A stretch of DNA of 64,000 nt from Cryptomeria japonica. Taxonomy: Eukaryota > Streptophyta > Pinopsida > Cupressales > Cupressaceae. Made by a program: the position numbers and the translations under genes. Location: the NCBI RefSeq assembly GCF_030272615.1, contig NC_081415.1, positions 600,243,644 to 600,307,643 on the forward strand, in the 5' to 3' direction. A model generated the notes under the pieces. That model had not been told where the DNA came from. It saw nothing but the letters and a program-made list of their open reading frames with translations, and did not search any database. Positions 44,001-55,581 of this stretch are shown here, one piece after another (within the stretch, counting starts at the first letter, position 1; every line of letters starts with the position of its first letter).

Positions 44001-44857
44001 TTATTGGTATGGCCACATCTATGGTAGCAGCTCTAACTTCTTCTTCATCCTTGTGTAGCCAACTAAGGATGTCATTCTCTTCTAATTCATCGGCCAGTGT
44101 GCCTAGTTGGATAAATTTACCATCAAACTTGGTGATGAGTTGAGTTTCCTGATGTCGTGATGTAGAAGGTTGTCCATAAGATTTTGGTGACGTTGGAAAT
44201 TTAGATAGACATAAGGGTTCAAAAGAGTACTCCCCCATGCCTTGGTCCTTTATTTTCATCTTTTGTTTGAAGTCTATGGATAGAGACTTGAGTTCTTCTT
44301 GATGATGATTAAATGTTGAGGAAGCTTGGGCCTCCCTATTGTATGGAAGTAGGCTATCTTGAGCTGCCCCCGTAGCGTTGCAATACTGAAAAAGGGTTAT
44401 TATCCACAGATATGGAAATTTCATGTCTATTGTAGGGAAACTTGATACATTGATGGTATGTGGAAGGTATTGCTTGCGTTCCATGGATCCATGGATGACC
44501 CAGTAGTATATTGTATGTCAATTCTATGTCCAAAACTTGGCACATGGTGTCCTTTTGTACAGGATCTACCTGAATGGGTAGTAATGCATTTCCTTCAGAT
44601 GATCTCTCTTCATCATTATAAGCTTTGATGATGATTTTATTTTTTGGATCAATAGATTGCTCAGAGAATCCCAATGCATGGATAAGCTTTAAAGTATAGA
44701 TATTGAGACCAGCTCCTCCATCTATTAACACTCTTTTAACTCGATGTTTATAGACTAAGACTTTGATATGGAGTGGGGTGTTGTGTGGATGACTCAAGGA
44801 GACATCATCATGTTTGAAAAAAGATATTTTATGTGGCCCCATCATATGGGCCACCAT
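44001..44857 (-). pseudogene. TatB aspartic protease
   Basis: KHRVKRVLIDGGAGLNIYTL holds the canonical DGG active site. It is followed by IIIKAYNDEER, CQVLDIELTYNILLGHPWI and STYHQCIKFPYNRHEISI. One frameshift occurs near 44400. The region 44484-44001 continues to the G-patch with Glu-rich sequence (LADELEENDILSWLHKDEEE). Confidence 0.8.
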
Positions 44858-44866
44858 GGCTTGGAA

Positions 44867-47003
44867 TCAATCAATATCCAGATCATTTGGAATGTTTGTT
44901 TCGATAAGTGCTTGTTCCAAGATATCCTTGTGTTTAGGCAAAAATTTTAGTAACTTAAGTATATATATTTGAGTGGGAGCTCTCTGTAGTTGATCAACCA
45001 GGTTATATTGAGTCTTGGGGAGGGTTGTTGATGTTGATGTGTTCCCTTTCAAGACATATTTTTGTGCTCTAGTTGTCACATTTATCAAAGCATGTTCTTG
45101 TTTGTCCTTGATTTTTATGACATTTACTTGATTGTCATATGTCGATATGTGATTGATGGTGTTCTCATATAGGTTATTAATACGGGCCCCCTTGGTGTTG
45201 TTTGATGTTGATGCTCCTCCCTTGTTGTAATTTGGAAGAGGATTTTTGAAGGCTTCATGGTTGCCATTCATTTTATGACCATCAGCTGTTAAATCGCCCT
45301 TGTTGATCATGTCCTGAACTATGTTCTTCAACCTCATGCAATCATTTGTGTTGTGTCCTTTGTTTCAATAAAAATCACATTAATGTGATTCATTCCACCA
45401 AGGTGGTTTGACCTGGTGTTCAAAGTTGCTTGTGGCTAGTAATGTGATGATCTTATTCACCAAGAGTTCCTCAAACCCTGATCCTAAGGTTTGTCCTAAT
45501 GGTGTGTATATGTATCGATATTGGAAAGTATCGGTGTTGCCTCTCTAGTTTGTGTTGTTTCCTTGGTTAGTATTATTTCCTTTATTAGTGTCGTTGTTGC
45601 CTTGATTATTTGTGTGGGTGTTCGATGATGAAGCTCCTTGATTTGTATTTCACGGATAACTGTTAGTTCCTTGATTAGCACTTTTTTATCATTATTGGAT
45701 GGTGGATTGCCCGATAAAGTTAACACTGGTTGTTTAGACTTCACATTGTTGGCATCAACTACTCCATCATTAACAATATTTTTGTTCTTTGTCCAAAATT
45801 TGGATTTTTCTAAAGTGTTTTTATTGTTTTGGTTGTTAAAGGTGTTAGTATTTGATGAATTAGCAGCTTCCTTAAAGAACTTCAATGTTCTCTTCTTGAT
45901 GCAAGCTTCCTCTTCTTGGATTCCATTTTCTATCAATTTGGAAAAATATGGTATGCATTGGATTTTGAGTTGATAACTCATCTCACTATTTAGATTGTTG
46001 ATGAAGATTTCCATCTTTTCCTCTTCAGGCACATCCCAAGGATATATCAAAACCATGCGTCTCCATCATTGTAGAAACACCATAAATGTTTCATTGCTCT
46101 TTTGTTTTGTGTTACACACATCCATCACGGTGATTGCATGTTGAATGTTATAGGAGTATTGTGTTATGAATTTGTTTACCAACTCATCAAATGATCTGAT
46201 GGGAGGTGTAAGTTTAGACAACCACTCCATTGTTTTCCCTCCCAAACATCTTGGGAATAATCTCATTAAGTGTCATCATGAGAAAACTCTAAGCTCATGG
46301 TACAAAATTCCCGAACGTGATCCTGGGGATCACTTTTACCATCGTATTTGTCATACTTTGGTATATTTGAATTTGGGGGAAAATGTACCATGTTCAATCT
46401 CCTATCAAAAGGATATAGATAGATCTCGTCCAAGGAGTATTGTACTGTAGTTTCTTGTTGCATGTCCTGCATTTGTCTTTGCAGTGTTTGGAGTTGTTGT
46501 GCAAGAGCATCCATGGGTGCATTTGTCCTTCAATTGGGAGCTTCCCCTCATTCATTAAGATTGTCTCGATTGTCGGCATGGTCTTGTTCGTTGGTGTTGG
46601 CTTGTTCATGGGTGCGATCTTGGTTGCGTATGTTTTCTGGATAATGAGTCTCTTCTCTTCTCTTCTCTTCTCTTCGTTGTTCTTGATAGGCATAGTTTCT
46701 TGACCTTATTTTTGAAATTCTCTTATCTATATTCCTCAACTTTTCTATGTCAATATCCTCAGGAATGTTGACTCCTTTGCTAGTTAACATGAGTAGATAT
46801 TTTTTCTTATCTGCTTCTATAAGTCTTTCTACAAGTTTTTGGAAAGCTTTATTTTCTTGACATTCTTGGAGAAGTTATTCGGTGATCTCAATTTCTCCCA
46901 TATTTGCATACTCATCAAAAGGATTGGACAATCTATGACCCATACTCGATTCTAGTTGTGATTTCTTCTATTTGTTTCTTTGAGATCGAGTGACATCAAG
47001 CAT
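44867..47003 (-). pseudogene. TatB gag
   Basis: Starts at ATG 47003 (MLDVTRSQRNK). An Arg/Glu-rich spacer and a Gln-rich coiled coil (LAQQLQTLQRQMQDMQQ) precede capsid blocks: NIPKYDKYDGKSDPQDHVRE, GKTMEWLSKLTPPI, FDELVNKFITQYSYNI and MDVCNTKQKSNETFMVFLQ. The nucleocapsid-like C-terminus keeps CDFY..NKGHNTNDC. Frameshifts fall near 46270 and 45450, and several stops occur. The start codon overlaps the stop of an upstream ORF. Confidence 0.78.
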
Positions 47004-47386
47004 TAATATATCTCTATCATGATGAATTCTTCCTCTTCTATTGGGGTTCTTGGTGGAGTTGGTGGCTTAGGTCGAGCTTCATTATAAGTGATAAGAAACT
47101 TTGGGAACAAAGTGGTATTAATTTTTCCTCCATGATTTAGGCATTGGTTGAATTTTTCTTTCTGAATGTAAACCCTAATTCTTAAAGGCTCCTTGTCAAA
47201 CTCATTTGTTTTCCCTTGGATATACAATCGCATGTGACGCAAGAATGTGCAATGTGATGCAAAGATTTGACGATTGATATAGAGAAATTTATATCTTTTA
47301 ACAAGTGTCTTAGAACTAGGTTGTCTCTTCTTCAACTTAATCTTTTGATGAAGACTTGTTCTTCTTAAAATATGAGGAGTGATCAT
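47003..47386 (-). CDS. Small ORF ending at the TatB gag start codon
   Basis: 127 codons without a stop, MITPHILRRTSLHQ..., basic in the first half and ending PPRTPIEEEEFIMIEIY. Its TAA overlaps the gag ATG by one base (TAATG on the minus strand). I do not recognise the product. No counterpart of similar sequence precedes gag in TatA, so it may be a chance frame. Confidence 0.3.
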   Translation of the reverse strand: MITPHILRRTSLHQKIKLKKRQPSSKTLVKRYKFLYINRQIFASHCTFLRHMRLYIQGKTNEFDKEPLRIRVYIQKEKFNQCLNHGGKINTTLFPKFLITYNEARPKPPTPPRTPIEEEEFIMIEIY

Positions 47387-47849
47387 ACATGAATGATCAA
47401 AGGTTTGATGTTGATGTTGATGTTGATTTTGGATATGAATACTTCGTTTGAATACTTAATTTTACTTTATCAAGTAGAGGTTTAGTTCGATTCACCTCCA
47501 TGACAAAGTGTGTCAAATGATATGGATAAAGTCTCCTGATATGTAAACTTGATTTGACAACTTGAGGACCCTATTTGTTTTGATAGGATCCGTTGGATGG
47601 TGGAACTTTGATCACTACTCTTGATACTCCTTAATTTTGTTGGATGAAGTCTGATCTTAAGCTAGTTAATGATTTGAAAACTCATTCTAAGAGTGTTTTG
47701 TTGGATTTGGAAATTTTCTCACTAATGATCTTTTTGGAAGTTTTGTTGTTGGATTTGCTAAAGGACCCGAAAGGGTATTTGAAACTTTTGATAAAAAAAT
47801 TCCCAAAGTGAATGGCTAGCTCTCTATTTTTCACTAATACTGATCATGT

Positions 47850-48370
47850 GCTAAGATAGAGACCTGATGCACTAAAGAAATTTCTTGAAGTGCTACAGAA
47901 TATTCACTATGCGCTATGTTGCTTATCCGATGTGCTACTTCAGATTGTTTGATAATAACTTTGTTGGATAGGTTATGCATTAATATGTCCCTGTTACACG
48001 CTAATGTTTGATATGAAAGCATTATAATATGTCTCACATGCGCTAGGTTGATGCTTGATGTGCTATAATGATGTTGATAAGCACTACCTTAAATTTTCTA
48101 GTATGATACTGATTGTGCACTAAATTGAGTGATGAAAGCACTATGTTTTGGTGCAAATGCGCTACTGAATGCTCTAGATGCGCTAGGTTGTTGTTCTGAC
48201 AAATAGAAAAGCATGTTTTCAGGACCCGAAACCTTTAACATAGGATATTAAGAAATGTCATAATAGAGTTCCAAAACATAAAAAACCATATACAAAACGA
48301 CTGGCAACAAACTAGTAAACAGAAAAGACAGCATACTGATGCACTAGGTTGTTGTTCCTATGCGCTAACT
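47850..48370 (-). repeat. GCGCTA motif cluster, inner leader
   Basis: Plus-strand reading: ATGCGCTA and CpG-decayed forms (ATGTGCTA, ATGCACTA) spaced about 25-60 bp, for example near 47910, 48039, 48168, 48189 and 48361. In the TatB genomic RNA sense they read TAGCGCAT. Confidence 0.5.
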
Positions 48371-49410
48371 ATCGTGATTTCTTCGTTTGATGCTTTTGTT
48401 TTGATGTTGAAAAAAAACACTTGTCATTTGATGGATTATTTTTTGAAAATGACTTGAAAACACAGCATATAGAAGAGATAATAATTCATCTATGCTAAAC
48501 AAGTAGTGTATGTTCCTTTGAGGATTTTTTGAAATCCCTGATGTTTTCACTAGTTTGGATTACAAAGAAGACATATCAAGCAAACTCTTTATTCAAAGGT
48601 CATCGACAATATCATAGCCCACTAGTCTCGATTCTCCGTCAGCTCAAACAACCTTGTCACCCCCTAAGGGGCACCCATTTTTTTGCCTTTTACCAGAAAT
48701 TAACTCAAAGTGAATTTCTTCACAATTGAGTAGTTATCTTGGGAGATATATGGTGAGTGATCTTGGGGCAGATTATTCCCCACCCTTGCACTATGATATT
48801 GTCAATGTTTGGCAACTAACTCAGTTCAAAGTTTCTAATGCTAAGGTTCTTAATCAGGCTTTCTTTCGGCCCTCAATTATAAACTCCCTCGAGAGGCTCC
48901 CCAACCTTTAGAACAAAGGTTTTACGTATCTTAAAGATACCGGGGGAAGACTAATCATTGAGCAAAACCATTGAAGGGGAATTTCATCAGCCTCCACATT
49001 TGATTATAGTGGGTTGAAACACTTGGCGATAAAGTCATTTCCCACTTAGGCCATTCCCCTCTCACCAGCCATTAATGGCGCCCTAAGGGTAACTCGGGAG
49101 GGCAGGCCTTCTAAAGGATTTAATTGCTTGAAGTAAAAGAAAGCATAAGAGTGGTTTGGCTTTTTGGTCACCCAATTAAGGGGAGAGCATATACCTTCCA
49201 CTTTCGAGACAAGGAAAACAATATTCTTTTTATCTTCAAGGCAATGATTTGCTAAGATCTATTTGGAGATGTTGCTACAACAATCATGGTGTTCTTTTTA
49301 GCTCTTCATAGCAAAATGTGTGTTTTAAAACTTTGGGAAATAAACCTGGTCAACAAAATAAAATCATGTATTGGTCAACAAAATGAAAACCGTGCAACCA
49401 ATCGTTTAAT

Positions 49411-50095
49411 GAGGTTCTTTTTATTTTACACCAAAATGAAAGTGAGATCCTTTTTAACTTTGCAAAAAATAAAGATTTATTTGTAGTTGTTTTTTACGTT
49501 TTACAAAAATAAAAAGTAAGGTCTTGTTTTAAGCACCAAAGAAATGATGAGGTTCTTTTTAACTTATACCAAAAATGAAAGTGAGATTCTTTTTAACTTT
49601 GCAAAAATAAAGGTTTGTTTGTAGTTCTTTTTAACCTTTTGCAAAAATAAAAAGTAAGGTCTTGTTTTAAGCACCAAAGAAATGATGAGGTTCTTTTTAA
49701 CTTGTACCAAAATGAAAGTGAGATTCTTTTTAACTTTGCAAAAATAAAAAAAGTAAGGTCTTGTTTTAAGCACCAAAGAAATGATGAGGTTCTTTTTAAC
49801 TTGTACCAAAAATGAAAGTGAGATTCTTTTCAACTTTGCAAAAATAAAGGTTTGTTTGTAGTTCTTTTTAACCTTTTGCAAAAATAAAAAGTAAGGTCTT
49901 GTTTTAAGCACCAAAAAATGATGAGGCTCTTTTAAACTTGTACCAAAAATGAAAGTGGGATTCTTTTTAACTTTGCAAAAATAAAGGTTTGTTTGTAGTT
50001 CTTTTTAACTTTTCACAAAAATAAAAAGTAAGGTCTTGTTTTAAGCACCAAAGAAATGATGAGGTTCTTTTTAACTTGTAGGAAATGAATTCTTT
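49411..50095 (-). repeat. 138-bp tandem repeat in TatB leader
   Basis: Units start with GAGGTTCTTTTTAACTTG at 49411, 49549, 49687, 49786, 49923 and 50061, giving steps of 138, 138, 99, 137 and 138. The 99-bp unit has an internal deletion. A more diverged unit may begin near 49288. Confidence 0.85.
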
Positions 50096-50289
50096 TTAAA
50101 CCAGCTTGAAAATCTAGGAAAAAGAACAATCAAATTCCTAAGTCTAACTCCTCCAATCTACAAGAAATGATTAGTAACCTGCAATAAAAGGAGGTTAGTG
50201 AAAAAAATTAAAAACCTTAGACGGGCTTACACAAGCCTAATTTTTTTATTCTATTACAAACTATCTCTTCTCTCTGTCAGAGTTATGCG

Positions 50290-50560
50290 GTGAACTTATG
50301 CACAGATGTGCTACAGAAAGGTACAAAAGTGCTAAATGATGACTCCTACACACTACTCTGATTTCTGAATGCACTACACTAATACCTCAATGTGCAAGAA
50401 AGAAACAAAAAGTGTTAGGCGCTAAAAATAAGCTCCAAAGCGCTACAAGAAGGCTCCTATGCGCTAAACAGTGTGATGAATGCGCTATTGTTTGCCATAG
50501 ATGCACTAAAGTATACTCTGGATATGCTAAAAAGGTATTCCAATGTGCTTGTAATCCTTC
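50290..50560 (-). repeat. GCGCTA motif cluster near PBS
   Basis: Plus-strand GCGCTA at 50419, 50440, 50461 and 50482, plus decayed TGCTA and GCACTA forms around them at intervals near 20-25 bp. Lies within 35-310 bp of the PBS. Confidence 0.55.
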
Positions 50561-50595
50561 TCTTGCACAAAAACCAATGTTATTTATGGGGATGT

Positions 50596-50613
50596 GCCCC
50601 ACTGTGGGCGCCA
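50596..50613 (-). other. Primer binding site of TatB
   Basis: Minus strand TGGCGCCCACAGTGGGGC, four bases after the LTR end GCATACA. This PBS form is known from Tat-lineage elements. Confidence 0.8.
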
Positions 50614-50617
50614 GAAA

Positions 50618-52052
50618 TGTATGCGGGAAAATGCGGCGACGAAAATGAACAAGTCAGAGTCAAAAGACCCACACACCAATGAGACTCTTGGTGCAAGTAT
50701 ATGAGTTGATTCAATCAGTTCAACTTCCCAAGGGGTGTGTCATTGTTCTCTATCTCACAAGATCCTTAAAGTCAATGTTTTTCTCTCAAATCATTGAGCA
50801 AAGTGACTTAGGAATGACAACTCCAAGAAAGAGTAATGTTTAATTTATATGCATGAATGCATTCTAGGATATATATGATATTTAGAACTATGATTATTAA
50901 GCTAGTATGAAGATGATGACATGATAACGGATTATCAAATTTATCCTAACATGATATACTAGTCTAGCATGAATACTCTGTGATATGAAAAATACTCCTA
51001 CATGCTATTATGATGATTTAACAAAGATAGGCTAAAATGTTTAGTAAATTAGACTATAATGTAGATGCATGAAATATTGTTGATATGAAAATGAGGAATG
51101 AGGGCTCTATTTGTAGGGAAAATAGGGCAATGGATGGTCAAGATTGAATAATCTTAATAAGGGCTGGATTGAAAGTTAATCAATCCATGTCTATAATTCT
51201 CACCAATGAAATGGTGACAACTTTCAACAAAGGGTTTCTTGAGAGGAGATGTAAGAAGCATTAAATGTTTGAGAAGACATCAAGGTTACCCTAGGAGGTA
51301 AGGGTTAAGGTTAGGTTAGGGTTATCCAATGGATAAAGCTTTTACCCAAGGGGTAAACTCTTGTGCAAGGGTTAATAGGATAACCAAGGTTAAAGCCATG
51401 AATGCCTGATGAGACCCTTGGGTTAGCTGAGGGTTAAGTTAGAGGAAAGTCTCTAACCATACAAGAAGGTTGAGTTAATCATTAATGGTTAGGAAGACTT
51501 TGAGGGTTAACTTATTGAAGACATAAAGCCTTTAATGCATTTCAAAGACTTTGGAGGCTTTGAGAAGTGACTTCTCTTTTCTTAGGAATGTGAAAATAAT
51601 TAGGAGATGAATTAGGCTAAATTGGAAGTGATTAGAAGAATCTAGAAGGGGTTTGGGAGGTAAGTGGGAGATGTAAGAAAATGCAAGTGGATGGAGGAGG
51701 ATTTTAATTAAAATAAAATTACTTTATTTCAACAAAATAGATGCAAGTTACATAAATACAAGTGGGGGGATTTAAATAAATAAATTAGATTTATTTATTT
51801 GTAAGGATTAATTTAGTTAAATGTAAATTTAATTAAAAAGGGAGCAAGGGGAATTAATTAAATAAAGTGATTTATTTAATCAAAGGCTAGAAAAGGCTTA
51901 GGTGAATTTAATTAAATAAATTGAGTAATTCATTTAATCAAATAGATGAATGTGAAAAAATTAATTAAATATAATTTAATTAATAGGAGGAATGGGGTTA
52001 AAATAAATATTAAATATTTATTTATGAAAGTGGTCAGATTTATACATCTACA
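50618..52052 (-). repeat. TatB 5' LTR
   Basis: 1435 bp, element sense TGTAGATGTATAAATC to CCGCATACA. TATA-like CTACAAATAGAG at 51105-51116. AGGGTTA repeats at 51290-51510 (plus-strand reading). Unbroken partner of the split 3' LTR, and the reference that proves the TatA insertion point. Confidence 0.92.
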
Positions 52053-52057
52053 GATTC

Positions 52058-52595
52058 AATACATTCTAAAGCATGATTACAAATATATATATATATATAT
52101 ATATATATCGATCGAAAGGATCTAGTCAGCCCAAAAAGGATCAAAACCCAAAGAACAAGACCTAACGTGCAAAATGAATAAGGTGGACCTCTGCCAATAG
52201 ATTCCTCCAGAAAATCCAAAGAATGAGATGTAGAGGGTTAGCCACACGCCAAGAAACATCGAGATCAACATCCAAGTCTCAGCAATCTTTGGAATGGGTT
52301 CTGGTAGATCACCATAATAGGTCTCAGGCAACTAGTAAAAGAGGAATAACCAGTAGCAAGAAACTATCAAGGAAACCGATAGCGATATCTTGCGGGAAAG
52401 TGATCCAAATGAGATGTGATTTGAAAGCAAGAAAGATGATCAAGTATTCAAGTAGAATCCAACTCCACAAGATCCGGTAAGCCAAAATTGGGACATGTAG
52501 AAAGGAAAACTGAAACTGTAAACAAAACAAAAAGAAAATCTTTTTGATATTTTTGGTTGATGCAAGATTGTTGTGAACCTGAGATGCTCTTGCAT
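52058..52595 (-). repeat. GypG 5' LTR, outer part (right limit uncertain)
   Basis: Continues the LTR cut at 7874, as shown by the GATTC duplication. It starts with a TA run (52083-52108). No coding match is seen. The outer end lies between about 52560 and 52600, where copia integrase-region sequence begins; the exact base is not determined. Confidence 0.5.
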
Positions 52596-52599
52596 CACA

Positions 52600-54018
52600 T
52601 TTTTATCCATCAGTTTGCAACTAGCTCCCAAGTTTGAATCTTTTATATTTGATTCAGTTCTCATTCCATTGCATTAACCCAACTTTCTTCTTTGCTTGTT
52701 TCTTCATATGATTTAAGTTAAATGAGTCAAAGAAAATAGCAATTTGTTTGCTCATTTACCTCTGTAACACTTCTTCATGTCTGAACTCCTTTATTCTTGT
52801 CTCTAAATATCTGATCTTCTAAATGATTCCTCTGCACTTATTTCAGGGTTTTGATTGTCTACTTTGGTTCTTCTTTATCTTTTTCTTTTGCTTCATCTGG
52901 TTTCTCTTCATTGCTTCCTTCTAGAGTTGACTTTTTCTTCTGCAATAGTAGGAATGATCTCAAACTCAATCTCTTGAATAGGTTTAGGTGAAGTATGATC
53001 CCATACCTCACATAATTTCACATTTGTACTTCCACTATCTTTTTTAATATTTTATTGTAACACGTGTAATTCTTGTTGTTTGTAGCATATCTCAAGAATA
53101 TGCCTTCATCAACTTTAGTATCAAACATTTTGAGGCCATTCTCATCTCTTCTAATATAGCATGTACTCCCAAAGATTCTAAAATATTTCACAGTAGGTGG
53201 TTTTCTATACCACAACTCATAAGGTGTCTTTGTGTGATTCATTCTTATATGAACCCTGTTAAGAATGTAACAACAATATGCACAGTTTCTTTCCAATAAA
53301 CATTATCTAAGTTAACATCTTTAATCATAGTTCTAGCCATCTCAATAATACTTATATTCTTCCTTTCTACCACATCATTTTGTTGAGGAGTTTTTGGAGA
53401 AGAAATATGTCTCCTAATACCATATTTCTCATAGAAATTGTCAAACTCATTTGAAGTAATTGTCCACCTCTATCAGATCTCAAAAACTTGATCCTAGCAT
53501 TGACTTCATTCTCTACCATTTACTTTAAAACTTTTAATCTTTCAAAAGCTTCATATTTTTCTCTTAAAAATGTAACCTGTGTTATTCTAGAATAATCATC
53601 AATGAGTAACATAAAATAACTTTCACCATTAAATCTACTTGTCCTTGTAGGGCCACACAAGTCTATGAATTTTCAATGGATATGATGTAGAATACTCCTT
53701 GTTCTTGAAACTTCTCCTTGTTTGCTTCCCTAACTAACATTCCCTGCACACAGTACCAATAGGCTTCATAATCCTTAGTAAATCTATTACTACCTTAAAA
53801 TTACTGATATTATCATGTTGTGAAAGTTAACATGTCCCATCCTCTTATTCTATAACTATCATTCATTACTCTGAATTAGATAACATCTGTTTCCATTTTT
53901 GTCTTTTATATAATTAACATTTTCATTTGTCTTGATTCCTTCTGCTACCAACTTTCTGGTTCTACCTTTTCTGATCATACATCCAATTTTTGTAAATGTC
54001 ATTTGCTATAATTCATAA
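52600..54018 (-). pseudogene. Ty1/copia integrase fragment
   Basis: Minus strand, from high to low coordinates: GAG-pre-integrase (RKGRTRKLVAEGIKTN, GTVCRECQLGKQTRRSF), core (LIDDYSRITQVTFL, NEFDNFYEKYGIRRHISSP, VVERKNISIIEMARTM) and C-terminal TPYELWYRKPPTVKYFRIFG and DEGIFLRYATNN. It stops around TWELV...DKNV, the usual start of RT, so RT and RNase H are missing. Both ends are cut, on the right by the TatC LTR. It could be a relative of the autonomous partner of the CopNA elements, but nothing here proves that. Confidence 0.82.
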
Positions 54019-55203
54019 TGTAATCAATCAAAAATCAAAGAGAAATCATGAATCCCTATCCTAATAGAAGTCAAACAAAAACTCAATGAAATATAATTGC
54101 ATATAGATTAATTCTAAACAATATAGAACTCCCTATTGTGCATCATGGCTTCCATTGCTCTTCTCTTCTTTGTGGTATGGTGGCTCTCACATATCGCATT
54201 GGCAACCTGCAAATGACATAAAGATTCAAAGTTCGTGATTGTTGAAAATGGAGATTGAATGTTCAATTTATAGATAATTGGAGAAGATTGAATGAAAGGT
54301 GGAATAGATTGATCAAGACGTGGAACTTAGGTGAGCTCACATGTTGATTGATAGTTGAACTGATGATTTGGAGGTGGAACATAATAGATTGAATAGATTA
54401 AATGAGTTTAGCTGATTCAGAAAAAGATGATAGAAGGATGAAAAAGGGTGATTGGAGGAAATAAAGAGGAGGAGATAGTTAATTGATTGAAAGTTGATTG
54501 AGAGCTTTATTTAGAAAAAGCTAACTAGAAGATAGAAACGAGAATTGAAAAGATAATTGAATTAATTAATTAATTGATTGAATTAATAAATTTAGCTTGT
54601 GCTTGAACTTTGACTTGGATTTTCAATTTAATCTTTGCATGAGATTTAATTCAAATGTTGAATTTATTTTAAATTCAATTTGTTATTTGAATTTATTTAG
54701 AACTTGACTTTGATTTTCAATTTGATTTTTGAAATCATGCATATGTATTTGAAATTAGAAGAAATTAGGAGAATTTGAATTTGAATTTGAATTTAGAGAA
54801 TTAATGAAATTAAATGAAATCAGATTAAATTAGAATTTGGGGATTTGGAATTGAAGAATTAATTAGCTAATTAAATAATTTAAAGAAACTATTTAATTAA
54901 TTAGAAATTGAATTTAATTAAATAATAAAGATTATTTAAATTAAAGGATTAAAATTATAATTAATTAAATAATTAATATTTAGAAAAAGGTTGATGATTA
55001 ATTGATTAATTGAATAGAGATAGAAATTGAAAATGGAATTTATTTAAATAATGAAGGTTATTTAAATTGAGGGATTAATAATCACAATTAATTAAATAAT
55101 AAATAACATTAGAAAATGGTTTAAAATGATTAAATAAAGAATTATTTAATCAATTAGAGGAATAATTAGTACATGATCAATGAGACATTTTTAGGTGTCT
55201 ACA
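54019..55203 (-). repeat. TatC 3' LTR (left limit tentative)
   Basis: In element sense it starts TGTAGACACCTAAAAATG at 55203, right after a PPT, much like the TatA LTR start. It is AT-rich with AATTAATTAAATAAT stretches. The low-coordinate end is placed at TGTAATC (54019), where copia similarity stops. The other LTR is outside the window. Confidence 0.65.
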
Positions 55204-55220
55204 TTTGGTCCTCTTTGAGA
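55204..55220 (-). other. Polypurine tract of TatC
   Basis: Minus strand TCTCAAAGAGGACCAAA, directly before the LTR. Confidence 0.75.
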
Positions 55221-55480
55221 CAAACTCGGAATGACATTGTTTCAAAGAAAACAAAAAATATCATGCCTCAATATGCCTTGGTAACATTGTATAGTATAAA
55301 TATGCCCCCTCGAAAAAGGTAGTCGAAAAAATCGGAAACTGAGACCATATTTTGGATATCAGTATAATGAGCAATCGTGTGAAGTTTCGTGCAATTTCAA
55401 GATTGGTTGAGTAGCCTACAAGTTGTTTGAACTTCACGGGGACCACGGGCGTCGAAGTCGAAAAAACCCTAATTTTGGAG

Positions 55481-55490
55481 CTATAAATAG
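55481..55490 (+). promoter_or_regulatory. TATA box of TatC antisense gene
   Basis: CTATAAATAG on the plus strand, 92 bp before the ATG at 55582. It is the best-preserved of the three antisense promoters. Confidence 0.6.
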
Positions 55491-55581
55491 AGAGTTTAGC
55501 CGTTCATTTGCTCATTTGCATTGTGTTGAGTTCTTGGAGATCCTTGTGAGTCTTTTGTTTTCCTAGGAGTATTTGATCATC

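Larger units (their letters stand above)
47387..50595 (-). other. TatB leader
   Basis: About 3.2 kb between PBS and the small ORF, no gene recognised. It contains two clusters of ATGCGCTA-like motifs (47850-48370 and 50290-50560, plus-strand reading) and the 138-bp tandem array at 49411-50095. Confidence 0.55.
7875..52052 (-). mobile_element. TatB, giant Ty3/gypsy (Tat-like) element with three nested insertions
   Basis: In element orientation: 5' LTR 52052-50618, PBS TGGCGCCCACAGTGGGGC, long leader, gag from 47003, protease, G-patch, RT with YVDD, two RNase H regions, integrase, antisense plant mobile domain gene, PPT, and 3' LTR (25638-24396 joined to 8064-7875). The target duplication GATTC is perfect. 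Inside it lie TatA (in the 3' LTR), CopNA2 (in the antisense gene) and a solo LTR (43047-43848). Removing these leaves about 19.0 kb. The PBS type, size, second RNase H and antisense ORF fit the Tat/Ogre lineage. All genes are decayed. Confidence 0.88.

Noticed and set aside
49564-49914. Minus-strand 116-codon open frame
   Set aside because: It is a translation of the 138-bp tandem repeat; the peptide repeats with the DNA unit.
49411-50095. Possible CRISPR array
   Set aside because: Units are contiguous tandem copies of 138 bp without unique spacers, in a plant retrotransposon leader.
52083-52108. TA run as a regulatory element
   Set aside because: Simple dinucleotide repeat inside an LTR; nothing supports a function.
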